From the NCBI GenBank assembly GCA_030533445.1, contig CM060064.1, positions 18,986,126 through 19,050,125 of the forward strand: a stretch of 64,000 nt of DNA, given 5' to 3'. The stretch is from Cyprinodon diabolis (lineage: Eukaryota; Chordata; Actinopteri; Cyprinodontiformes; Cyprinodontidae). Below the pieces are notes generated by a model that saw only the letters and a list, made by a program, of their open reading frames with translations, was not told where the DNA came from and searched no databases. Numbering within the stretch: position 1 is the stretch's first letter; every line of letters begins with the position of its first letter. Below, piece after piece: positions 22,896-32,350 of this stretch. The position numbers and the translations under genes are program-made.

Positions 22896-22903
22896 TTTTA
22901 AAA
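22896..22903 (-). promoter_or_regulatory. TATA-like box of the 5' LTR
   Basis: TTTTAAAA inside CCTTTTAAAAGG lies about 30 bases downstream of a CCAAT box on the transcribed strand and roughly 320 bases upstream of the LTR end. This is a plausible core promoter that puts transcription start near 22865-22875. Confidence 0.5.
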
Positions 22904-23444
22904 GGCTTACAATCTCCAACTGACATCTAATTGGCTCAGAAATCAACCAATAGGAAAATAATGTTACAAAAAGTATTAAAACACACTTTTAAATCCCCAT
23001 ACAAAATATCATAATATTCCCAAACCAACGATATAAATACTAGAAATGACACAGACAATATTTACACTCATACATGTTTGCAATCCAGCAATACAATAAT
23101 ATTTTCCCCAAAACATTCAACTTCCGGGTGCCAAAAGCTCTCTCCACTGCCAGATCAGTGTATAAGAACTTTGGTTCCGAGAGGCTCTGGTTTCCTCCCG
23201 GACCTGATTGTTGACGCACCAGAATGTGAGTAGAGCGGAATGTTTGAATGTAACGTGGGGGTTATTGCAATGCGTGTGGATTACGGTGTCGAGACAACGG
23301 GTACCGCGCTGCTCGCTAAGATGGTGAGTAACTGAATGTTCGGACCGAATGTACATACTATTTTGCGTGTGTGTCATCTTGCGCTAGCCGCGGTAAAGAG
23401 GAAACTTGTAATGAGCAAATGTTTGGCAGGCTACAGGTGCTACG

Positions 23445-23456
23445 TGCGCATGCGCA
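23445..23456. promoter_or_regulatory. NRF1-type palindrome in LTR U3 (5' LTR copy)
   Basis: The same TGCGCATGCGCA palindrome as in the other LTR, here about 550 bases upstream of the TATA-like box on the transcribed strand. An alternating purine-pyrimidine GTGTGTGTGT run adjoins it. Confidence 0.5.
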
Positions 23457-23583
23457 TGTGTGTGTGTGAATGAGAGTGTCTGTGAGTGTCGGCGAGTTCT
23501 GTGAGTGTAGGCGAGTGTAGGTAGTGGCGTTTCTGTGAAAAATGTAGTTATGATGTAATTACCATCCCTGGTCATTTTTCACA

Positions 23584-23588
23584 CTTAC
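23584..23588. repeat. Target-site duplication of the LTR retrotransposon, right copy
   Basis: CTTAC, identical to the left copy. Removing the element and one copy restores a continuous AT-rich sequence, ...TTTTTCTCCTTAC|AAGTAAT... Confidence 0.95.
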
Positions 23589-24609
23589 AAGTAATAAAAA
23601 CATAACTGATTTCTTAAATAAGACTGGCCATATATGTGTGTATGTGTGTTTTGAAAGGTCTTGCATACATTATTTAGTACACATTTATAAATATTTTTTT
23701 TATTGTTTTGATTATATGTTCTAATATTGTGAGACAATAAATGTTGTGTACTTCGGCTTTAAGCAGAACATATTCATAATTACCACAAATAAAACCTTGA
23801 AAACATTAAACTGTGCAATTATTCTATGTCATCTTTTCCACTTACTGAATTGAGCAACACAAAACAGATTGACCTTGAATATTTACAGTACATGAACCTG
23901 TATAAATATTCTTAATATTACAGGCACAATATTGTGTTTTCACATTGGAAATGGGGAGGAAAAACTCAAAAAGCTTTAATCGTAAAATAATAATTATTAA
24001 TGGTGAAGGTGAATTGATAGATCCTATTAAGCTAACCAAAAGTCTCCAGAGGCATAGTAACATAAACAGTCCAGAGTCAATAGCTTGATTCCCCAGGTAT
24101 CTTTGACCAGGACCGAGTTTAAAGAGACATCAATCTGGCATGTCAGTTCCCAGCTAATGAAGCTACAGCAGATCAATAATCAGGATACTACTACTATGTT
24201 AAATGAAGTACTAATGCTTGTAGGGATCACATCAAGCAGGTTCACATACTGAGAAGTTGTTTTAACTAAGTAAAGTGAAAAGGACATAACATTTTACCGT
24301 AGTAATTTAAAATTTGGTAACTGAAATCATTATTACTGAAACTCTTCTCCATGTCTGAAAAAGAGTGAAGAAGTCACTACAATTCTTTTTCCTGATGTGA
24401 GCATAGCTGCATGTTTGATGAGTATTCAGTTCTTTTTAAATGAATTCCAACACAAGTACAAGTCATCTTAACTAACAAGGAACTAGAATTAAATAACATA
24501 AATTAAAATAAAACCAGCAAAAGTCCTAAAAAAAAAAATCCATTGGCTGTTAAGAGGAGTTTTGGAAACTTCTCTTTTAGAAATGAAATATATATAGAAA
24601 TGAAATGAA
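23589..24609. other. Unassigned stretch
   Basis: AT-rich sequence with no gene, conserved RNA or repeat recognised, between the LTR element and the LINE. Confidence 0.4.
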
Positions 24610-24624
24610 ATATATATATATATA
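24610..24624. repeat. Short (TA)n run at the 5' flank of the LINE
   Basis: A TATATATATATATA run, with related ATATATAG and GAAATGAAAT units just upstream, immediately precedes the first LINE-like bases. A longer (TA)n lies at the other end of the LINE, suggesting insertion into a TA-rich simple repeat. Confidence 0.75.
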
Positions 24625-24685
24625 AATGATATATCCAGGTGGACCCTTAGGCAAGGTCCTTTGTGCTTAGTGGCCTACCTCAGGC

Positions 24686-25275
24686 ATGAGTGATACCGCA
24701 AATACAAGAGCCATACCGGCTCGGACGTCGCCCGGGTTAACAAGGTCCGCGTCAGTTGCTAGGGAACCAGGGCAACTTGATGACAAATTGGCTACTGGAA
24801 CAAGACATAGATGGACTAGAGCAGAAAACTTGGTACTGATGAAATGCTACTATACAAGCGTCCCCAGTGAGAGAGGTTACATGCAGAGCCTATGGGAATT
24901 ATGGCAGCTCCAACAACCATCATCCACACTGACAAAGAAACAACTACTAACTCAGTGTTCTAACATCCGCAAACGGCAGCTCCTATCACAACTAGAAATT
25001 GATGAGGTACAACTGACATGCTGCAGTAAGGAGGAGTCAGGACAACAGGAAATATCATCATCCCAACACACAGAGATTGTGTGTCCCCAGCCCCAACAAC
25101 AACAAGCCCACTAAACGTAAGGGCAGCTGACCTACGACGGCTGATCATGACCAAACTGGATGCCCTAGTACGACGTCCAAGACTGCCAAGGCCAAGGCTA
25201 AGTGACAGAGTACCCTCTGAAAGTCTTCTAGAAGATGTAAATGCAGCACTACATACTATCCCACTAAAGACATAA
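24686..25275 (+). pseudogene. LINE N-terminal region, frameshifted
   Basis: The first frame (24686-25114) begins MSDTANTRAIPARTS and contains RHRWTRAENLVLMKCYY and then QLLTQCSNIRKRQLLSQLE, a Trp/Arg-rich putative DNA-binding domain I recognise at the N-terminus of Dong/Rex6-type elements. After about 25085 the coding continues one frame over (25081-25275: ...AADLRRLIMTKLDALVRRPR...), and around 25266-25272 it shifts again into the frame of the main ORF, where ITETNELTYATATVILEML precedes the reverse transcriptase. Both shifts fit single-base losses. The domain therefore cannot be translated in one piece with the polymerase. Confidence 0.75.
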
Positions 25276-27377
25276 CTGAGACCAACGAGCTGACCTACGC
25301 CACAGCTACAGTGATCCTAGAGATGCTTGGCTATAAGATAAACACCACAGGCCACAAAGCAGTGCCCCCATGGAGGAGAAGGCTGGAAGCCAAGATCAAG
25401 GCAACACGAAGACAGGTTAGTCAGCTCTCAGACCTGCAGAAAGGTGTAGGGAAAAGGTTACCTAAGTACAACAAGCTGTCCATTCCTGAGGCTCTAGAAA
25501 CTGCCAAACAAAGACTCGCCGCCCTGGCCACCTGCCTAAAGAGATACAAGGGAGAAGCAGAAGCCAGGAGAATAAACCAGGTGTTCTCCACCAACCCATC
25601 CAAAGTGTACTCACAGTGGCAGGGTAATTCAAGATCAGATCCACCCAGGGCTGAGACTGAACAGTACTGGAGAAACATATGGGAGAAGAAGGCATCCCAC
25701 AACACCAATGCTCAGTGGTTAGAAGATCTTAGAACAGATCACAGCAATCTCCCAGAACAAGAACCAGTAACCATTACAACGGCAGATGTCCAAGAAAGAG
25801 CGGCAGGCATGAAGAGCTGGACAGCACCAGGCCCTGACATGATCCACACCTACTGGCTGAAAAAACTAACCGCACTTCATGCACGCCTCACAGCACAAAT
25901 GAACCAACTGCTGATGGATGGGACCCACCCAGAATGGTTAACCCAAGGACGGACAATCCTGATCATGAAGGATCCCCAGAAGGGAACAACCCCATCCAAC
26001 TACCGGCCAATAACTTGCCTATGTACAACATGGAAGCTCCTGTCAGGCATCATAGCGGCTAAGATGAATAGGCACATGGCTCAATACATGCACCCTTCCC
26101 AGAAGGGAATAGGCAGTAACACCAGAGGAGCCAAGCACCAGCTACTAGTGGATAGAGCAGTCACTCGAGACTGTAAGACCAGGCAGACAAATCTGTGCAC
26201 TGCCTGGGTTGACTATAAGAAAGCCTATGACTCAATGCCACATACATGGATACTGGAATGCTTGGAAATGTACAAGATCAACAGGACTCTAATAGCCTTC
26301 ATCAAGAACTCAATGAAGCTGTGGAAAACAAGTCTGGAAGCCAATGCAAAGCCAATAGCACAAGTAACCATCAAGTGCGGCATATACCAGGGTGATGCAC
26401 TATCCCCGCTGCTGTTCTGCATAGGCCTGAACCCCCTCAGCCAGATCATCACAAAGACTGGCTACGGATACCAATTCCGAAGCGGAACAATCATCAGTCA
26501 CCTCCTCTACATGGATGACATCAAGCTGTATGCCAGGAGTGAGCGAGACATCGACTCACTGATCCACACTACCAGGATCTACAGCAACGACATTGGGATG
26601 TCATTCGGACTGGACAAGTGCGGTCGCATGGTCTCAAAGAGAGGGAAGATGATCAGAACCGAGGGGGTTGAACTACCAGAAGGCCACATTACAGATGTGC
26701 AGGACAGCTACAAATACCTTGGGGTGCCACAGGCTAACGGAAACCACGAGGAGATGGCAAGAAAGACTGCCACAGCTAAATACCTACAAAGAGTAAGGCA
26801 GGTCCTGAAAAGTCAGCTGAATGGGAAAAACAAGATCCAAGCCATCAACACATATGCCCTACCAGTCATCAGATACCCCGCTGGTATAATAAACTGGCCA
26901 AAGGAGGAGATAGAGGCCACTGACATCAAGACAAGAAAGCTCCTCACAATGCATGGAGGGTTCCACCCCAAATCCAGCACCCTGAGACTGTATGCCAAGT
27001 GTAGCGAGGGAGGCCGAGGGCTAGTGAGTGTCAAGACCACTGTCCAGGATGAAACAACTAAGACCCAGGAGTACATCAGAAAGATGGCCCCCAAAGACAA
27101 ATGGCTTGGTGAATACCTCAGGAAGGAGAAAACCGAAAGCGAGGACAAGAAAGAGGAAGGAGTACCATCATGGAGGGACAAGCCACTGCACGGCATATAC
27201 CACAGACAAATAGAAGAAGTGGCTGATATCAAAAAATCCTACCAGTGGCTGGAGAAGGCTGGACTGAAGGACAGCACAGAGGCACTAATCAAGGCAGCAC
27301 AAGAACAGGCACTCAGTACAAGATCAATAGAGGCCAGGGTCTACCACACCAGGCAGGACCCCCGATGCAGACTGTGA
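25276..27377 (+). pseudogene. LINE reverse transcriptase, ends at a premature TGA
   Basis: The frame is open for 688 residues from about 25311, and coding similarity starts slightly earlier. The reverse-transcriptase motifs are intact: GPDMIHTYWLKKL near 174-186, NYRPITCL near 230, WVDYKKAYDS with Asp at about 301, GIYQGDALSPLLF near 357, YMDD at 400-403 and YKYLGVP near 470. The frame stops at TGA (27375-27377) just after DPRCRL, where family members continue into a zinc knuckle. The TGA sits where the second knuckle cysteine (TGY) is expected. Translation continues in the same frame at 27378. Only GTG is available at 25311, so that position is not a true start. Confidence 0.85.
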
Positions 27378-27941
27378 AAAGATGCCTCTGAAACAATACA
27401 GCACATAACAGCAGGGTGTAAAATGCAGGCAGGAAGTGCATACATGGAACGCCACAACCAGGTAGCTGTCATAGTGTACAGGAACATCTGCCATGAGTAT
27501 GGGCTGGAAGTCCCAAGGTCAAAATGGAAGACACCTCCTAAGGTAGTTGAGAATGACCGAGCTAAGATCCTATGGGACTTCAAGATCCAGACTGACAAAC
27601 AGGTGATGGCTAACCAACCAGACATCGTGTTGATCGACAAACAGCAGAAGAAGGCAGTAGTGATAGATGTGGCAATCCCAAGCGACAGCAACATCAAGAA
27701 GAAAGAACACGAGAAGCTTGAGAAATACCAAGGGCTGAAAGAGGAGCTAGAAAAGATGTGGAAAGTAAGAGCAGCGGTGGTGCCAGTGGTAATTGGAGCA
27801 CTGGGGGCTGTGACCCCCAAACTGGGAGAATGGCTACAGCAGATTCCAGGTAAAACATCAGAGGTCTCTGTCCAGAAGAGCGCAGTCCTAGGAACAGCTA
27901 AGATACTACGCAGAACCCTCAAACTCCCAGGCCTCTGGTAG
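27378..27941 (+). pseudogene. LINE C-terminal zinc knuckle and restriction-enzyme-like endonuclease
   Basis: In frame with the reverse transcriptase but beyond its premature stop. The remaining knuckle residues (His, then Cys in IQHITAGC) are followed by YMERHNQVAVIVYRNIC and by the endonuclease core QPDIVLIDKQQKKAVVIDVA, then IPSDSNI. This has the PD...D-x-K-like arrangement of the R2/R4-type enzyme that nicks the target for priming. The tail ends LRRTLKLPGLW. An isolated ATG at 27423 exists, but this piece is best seen as the severed end of the LINE protein. Confidence 0.8.
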
Positions 27942-27969
27942 AGGACCCGAGCTTGAGGATGACACATAC

Positions 27970-27985
27970 CACCCCACGAGGGGTG
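27970..27985 (+). promoter_or_regulatory. 3' UTR hairpin of the LINE
   Basis: CACCCC-ACGA-GGGGTG makes a perfect 6-bp stem with a 4-base loop, 10-20 bases before the T run that ends the element. LINE reverse transcriptases often recognise a 3' stem-loop, so this is a candidate recognition element. That role is an inference. Confidence 0.45.
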
Positions 27986-28005
27986 AGAAAACAGTTTTTT
28001 TTTTT

Positions 28006-28030
28006 TATATATATATATTATATATATATA
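28006..28030. repeat. (TA)n at the 3' end of the LINE
   Basis: TATATATATATATTATATATATATA follows 12 T residues at the LINE end. Together with the (TA)n on the 5' side it marks a TA-repeat target. Confidence 0.85.
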
Positions 28031-28110
28031 GACAGACAGGACAAACAACTATTCATCCACACACTCACACCTAAGAAGAATTTAAGAAAAGCCAATTAAC
28101 TTAACAGTCA
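28031..28110 (-). repeat. SINE/LINE tail fragment
   Basis: GGACAAACAACTATTCATCC, then ACACTCACACCTAAGAAGAA, AAGCCAATTAACTTAACAGT: the same order of motifs as the tail of the SINE at 31104-31337. Only the tail part is present. Confidence 0.65.
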
Positions 28111-30834
28111 TCATTTTATTTGCTACTTTGTCCAGTACTTAATTTGTTGTTTTTTGACCTTTTTTTTATTTATTCATTTTTTTAGCATGTCACTTCTCAA
28201 ATTTTTCTCATCTTTATTCATTTTCCTTATGCATGGTATGGAAAAGCCTTTAAATTACAATATATTGGGGCATTTTAGTATGTAATACAGACACTGTTGT
28301 GCAATAAGTAGTTTTAGTTCTAATTTTATTATTCTATATGTTATTTTAGGTAACAGTTTGTTTTTGTTTTTTTAATCGATGGTCTGAAGAAGTATAGTTC
28401 ATTCAGAGACTAAATGGGGGAAAAAATTACCACTACGTTCTCTGCAGAAAGTGATATGAAGATCAAAGCATCAACCTTTTTCTAAAATCATGAATATGTC
28501 ACACAAAAGCTGTGAGCCCAAGGTTGTAAATGTAAAAGGACTGTCGTTACCAGTTAATAAGGTGTCTATGTAAGGTAGAAGATTGACTGACATCCTAATA
28601 CTGAAATAATTTCCACTTTCTGAACCCCTCCCCTCTTGTGGCCGGGGAATTATTATTATCACATCAAAGGCTTCCTTCAAAATTGGTATAAAAATCATTT
28701 AAAGAGAGAATTGTGGTGATTATTCAAACTAGGCTATTTGCCAAGGTGCATGTGTAATATGGCACTGTCGTTGAGACAACTTCATTTCCTACTAAATTGC
28801 CGTCTGTCACCAGGATAAGTAAATTTGCCACTGTTTTATCAGCATCATTGTGTCAAGTTAGGGGAATACATCAAACAGTCAATCTGATCAACAGGAAATG
28901 AAAACACAGTGAATAATGCAATGACTGAATAGAGAGCGGATTGGTCTATTGATGCACCTAATGTAAATCTTCCCTCATGAGTTCTTTTTTCTTTTTTTAA
29001 TAGTGAAAAACTTTCATCTGCTACTAAAATGCTGGCTTGTCATACTGACAAGAATTTAAATAGAATGTATTACCTGTTACCAAGGCAGGGTAATAATGAA
29101 TTCAAAACCTCCAAAGATCAAAACCAGTATACACACAAGACAACCACCTGAATACAACATTGTTTTGTTACTTTAGCACAATTTGGGCATGGGTATACTG
29201 TATATCTTATTCACTCTTCTATCATCGCAAAAAGGAATGACATCATTGGGATCTTGTAACTAAAAAATCCCAAACAAAATATTTCTGTAAATTGAAGACA
29301 GAATTCTGATACTCTTTAAAAGCAACAAGAGCGAAGAGCAGCAGAGCCAAAGACAGAAAAAAAAAAAACTTCTTGCTGTTTGGAGGTCTTTTGTGGAGCC
29401 AATATTGTCACTTAGTTTGATGCTTGCCTTCAGGTTAAAAAGAACTCCTTTGGAGTAAAAATATACAGCAAAATAAAGAATTGAGCTTGAAAGAAAAAGG
29501 GACAACAGCAATAACAGAACAATGGTGCACAATGGCAGGTATTTAACTGCCCTAGGAGAAGAAGGATGGGTTTACGGTCATGTCTCTTGGAATAACGCCT
29601 CACAACTTAGGTCACAAGAAGTGTTTCCTGGCTTTTCAAACCTGGCCAGATTCATTATATTTCAAAGCTATCAGGCCAGAGATTCATGAGCTGAGGGTTT
29701 AACCCCCCCAATTAGTCAAAGTCCCCCAGAGGCACTCTCTATCTTGCATTGATACATGAGGCAGTGGTGACAAACCTGCCCCTAGGTTAGCTGATTCAAC
29801 TCCAAAGTGAGTTCAAAGCACTCTCGTTAAACTTAGAACACAAAATGGTAGTGAGAAGATGCCTTGGAAGTACAGTTGAAAAATGTTTATGAACATGAAT
29901 GAAGATACTACAAGAAACAGCGTTCTCTTTGTTTAAATGATGCTGGTGGAATAATGACAATGGTAATTCCCACGACAAGACCTGCAAAGTTTGAGATATG
30001 TCTGTCAGTATATATTGTGTATCTACCTTTTGTTTCAATTTAATTGGTCAATTTTAGGTTTAAACACAGAATACTAAATATTTAGTGCTGTACAAGCACT
30101 ACTTCCAAAGCACTTTGCAGGAGGTCTGATTTGGCATCCGGTGTAAAAATTAAAATTTATGCTGTTAATGACAGCCATAGTGTTTTTCTAACCTTTTCCT
30201 AGTACTTTAATGCCTAACCTTAAGCAGCTACATTGTAATGCATAACCCTTAAGCAGCTTCTTTGTAATACATAAAACAGCTGCAAAACAAAACAATCTAA
30301 CTTGGTATTTCTTAGTGAAAGGATTTTAAAGGCAGGGAAAGGAGAAAGAATTGGAATTATATTTCACCTCCTTTCATTTTGGTTTGTAATATAATCAATG
30401 CATATGTTTTCTCCACCAAACATTTTCAACTAATGTGACAATGCATTTTTTGTTAGTCTTTTAGCAGTAAAAACACCTTAAGGTAGTTCTAAAAAAATTT
30501 ATTAAATGGCAAAACATCAAATCAGGGCCTTTTTGTCTTGGCTTGGTTTGAAAGTTCCACACTTAACCATTTTCAGTTTAGGGAGAAAATATACTGGAAA
30601 CAAGTGACCTCTTCATACTTAAGAAAAATTTATTATTTTAGTTCACACTGGTTTTGAAGGAAGCCTTGGTGTATGATATACATAAAAGATAAAGAGCAAG
30701 ATATGTACTGTCTAAAGAATGGGCCTAAATGTCGTATTCAGTAGCCCTGCAGTGCTGTGTGGATATTTTGCATCTACCAAACGGGAGCCAAAAAGCAGAA
30801 TTACAGCCTCTGCACTAATACTTCCAAAGGGTGT
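28111..30834. other. Unassigned stretch
   Basis: AT-rich unique-looking sequence. Short open frames (for example 29260-29532) are Leu/Phe-rich by base composition and have no domain. No RNA gene recognised. Confidence 0.4.
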
Positions 30835-31103
30835 TATACACTGAAAAAAACAACTCATAAGAGTTACTTAAAAATATATATATTGTAAGTATTGCACGCA
30901 AATGATTTAGGTAAAATTTAATGCAGCAATATCAAGTAACACTCACTTGCCAGTATCAAATTAGTTTTAGCTTCCATAAGACAAAACAGTTGTAAAGATA
31001 TTAGGTAACATTTACTTAATTACATCCAAATTGTAAGTTAGATTTATTTTAAAAAAAATTAAGTAAAATGTAGGCACAAACAGCATTTTACTAAATTTTA
31101 AGG
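30835..31103. repeat. Left part of a split AT-rich element (TTATACACTGAAAAAAA end)
   Basis: TTATACACTGAAAAAAACAA begins the segment, and the complement of 33362-33381 reads CTTATACACGGAAAAAAGTG. The two resemble inverted ends of one AT-rich repeat of about 2.5 kb, within which a SINE and a hAT-like element lie. The interior is rich in AGTAAA/TTACTT motifs like those at 33160-33360. The pairing is plausible but unproven. Confidence 0.35.
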
Positions 31104-31337
31104 CAACACAGAGACAAACAGGACAAACAACTATTCACGCATACACTCACACCTACGGAGAATTTAGAGAAGCCAGTCAACCTAACAGTAATGTTCTTGG
31201 ACTGTGGCTGGAAGCCGGAGTCCCCGGAGAGAACCCACTCATGCTAAGGAAGAACATGCAAACTCCATGCAGAAAGACCCCGGGCTGGGAATCGAACCCC
31301 AGTGCTGCCCAATGCGCCACTGAGCAACCCTCTAACT
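31104..31337 (-). mobile_element. tRNA-derived SINE with LINE-related tail
   Basis: On the minus strand the head contains an A box, TGGCGCATTGG (31309-31319), and a B box, GGTTCGATTCC (31288-31298), the internal RNA polymerase III promoter of tRNA-type SINEs. The two boxes are only about 10 bases apart, so an anticodon-side segment has been lost. The body (TTTCTGCATGGAGTTTGCAT; TCTCTCCGGGGACTCCGGCTT) and tail (CTAAATTCTCCGTAGGTGTG) belong to a repeat widespread in teleosts, apparently sharing its tail with a LINE. Probably no longer transcribed. Confidence 0.8.
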
Positions 31338-31535
31338 GGAGTCGTACTTTCCAAAAACGCAATAAAATATTTACAACCCTCTGAAATTGAGAGTTTCAAC
31401 ATTTGTTACATAAATATACTCATATGTAAGATCCAAAATATTAAACTAACACAAACATGCTTAGAACTACTGGGCGAGGGTCAGTACAGAAACAGCCACT
31501 GAAACGTTGAGCAGTGGTGTAAAGATTATGTATGA

Positions 31536-32350
31536 CAGGGGTTGACGTTAAGGATTTTTACCACTTGCCTTTCGGGCAAGTGACTTTCACATTTCATTTG
31601 CCCAGAAACTATTTTTACTTGCCCAGTAGAATGTTTGATAAATATAGTTCCTAATACTCATTTTTGTATATATATCAATGCAACATGTTTGTTTTTTAAA
31701 TGTTTTTTGTAATTCAGTATTTTTTAAGTTTACAGGTTCCTGGTGTGTATGTACATGCATCAGATAATGAACTCAAGCCTACATTACCGTGTTAACATGC
31801 TTTTCAATCCTTCCTGCACATTCTTTTCAAACTAAACTTTGCTTTAAACAATTGTGTGCTTGGAAAAATAAACAAATAAAAAAACCTTGACAGGTTAAAA
31901 ACTTACTACTCACCAATTTAACATGTTTAGCTCTATAACATTTAAATGCACCACTCCAATGTCTAAGAGAAAAAAATTTTATGAATATTTTTTTATGTAT
32001 GACCACTGTACAGAAGACTGTCATATGATAGAAGTATTTACACTGTGCGCATACAATAAGTATTATCATACAGCTGCTGCTCTGCGGAATTCTCTCCCCA
32101 AGAGCTGAATCACGCCATCTACCGGTAGCGGAAAATCACGCGAGAATGTGTACAAAACAACAAAGATGACAACGCTTGTGGGCAGTTTTCAGCGAATGTC
32201 GGTGATTTTAAAGTAATTATGAGTGATAAATGATTTTTTTTTTGCGATCATTGCACTTGCCCGGCGGGCAAATGCAATGAAATTTGTGCTCTCCCGACAA
32301 TAAAAGCTACTTGCCCTGGGCGATCGGGCAATGGTTAACATCGAGCCCTG
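31536..32350. mobile_element. Non-autonomous hAT-like DNA transposon
   Basis: Ends are CAGGGGTTGACGTTAA at the left and, on the complement of the right, CAGGGCTCGATGTTAACC. Both are followed by GC-rich segments with GCCCG/GGGCAAG motifs (CTTGCCTTTCGGGCAAG at left; TTGCCCGATCGCCCAGGGC at right). CAGGG ends are typical of hAT transposons, which make 8-bp duplications. The flanks read TGTATGA at the left and TGTATGC at the right, close to a duplication with one base lost. The interior (815 bp) has no transposase frame. Confidence 0.65.

Larger units (their letters stand above)
16767..23583 (-). mobile_element. Complete Gmr1-type Ty3/gypsy LTR retrotransposon (6817 bp)
   Basis: The element has two 1023-bp LTRs bounded by TGTG...CACA and flanked by CTTAC duplications. 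Between them is a 4771-bp internal region that is open from end to end on the minus strand. Domain order is Gag, protease, integrase, reverse transcriptase, RNase H. Ordinary Ty3/gypsy elements carry integrase last. Integrase before reverse transcriptase, with gypsy-type sequence, defines the Gmr1 group first described from cod and also known from other deuterostomes. There is no envelope gene. The LTRs show no difference in the stretches I compared, including a run of 12 A. All parts needed for transposition look intact, so the copy may be active. Family confidence rests on domain order and motifs, not on a tree. Confidence 0.95.
22561..23583 (-). repeat. 5' LTR of the Gmr1-type element (promoter)
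   Basis: This 1023-bp LTR has TGTG/CACA ends and is the transcription-driving copy because the element lies on the minus strand. Reading along the minus strand it contains an NRF1-type palindrome, two CCAAT boxes (ATTGG on plus at 22930-22934; CCAAT on plus at 22947-22951), a TATA-like TTTTAAAA, and an AATAAA at 22673-22678. It appears identical to the other LTR. Confidence 0.97.
24634..28006 (+). mobile_element. R4/Dong-clade LINE (Rex6-like), near full length but disabled
   Basis: A roughly 3.4-kb non-LTR retrotransposon with a 5' leader, one coding region (N-terminal domain, reverse transcriptase, zinc knuckle, restriction-enzyme-like endonuclease), a short 3' UTR, and an end in a T run followed by (TA)n. 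The combination of YMDD reverse transcriptase with a C-terminal PD-(D/E)XK-type endonuclease, and no apurinic endonuclease, is that of the R4/Dong group, called Rex6 in teleosts. Two frame changes and one TGA break the reading frame. No target duplication can be seen because both flanks are TA repeats. Elements of this clade are reported to favour simple repeats. Confidence 0.85.

Noticed and set aside
16767..23583. Endogenous retrovirus
   Set aside because: No envelope frame is present, the internal region is fully occupied by Gag-Pol, and the integrase-first order is that of Gmr1 retrotransposons.
27341..28048. 235-residue minus-strand frame
   Set aside because: Antisense to the endonuclease domain of the LINE, with no domain of its own.
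31288..31319. A tRNA gene
   Set aside because: Only A- and B-box-like motifs are present, too close together, with no cloverleaf. They belong to a SINE head.
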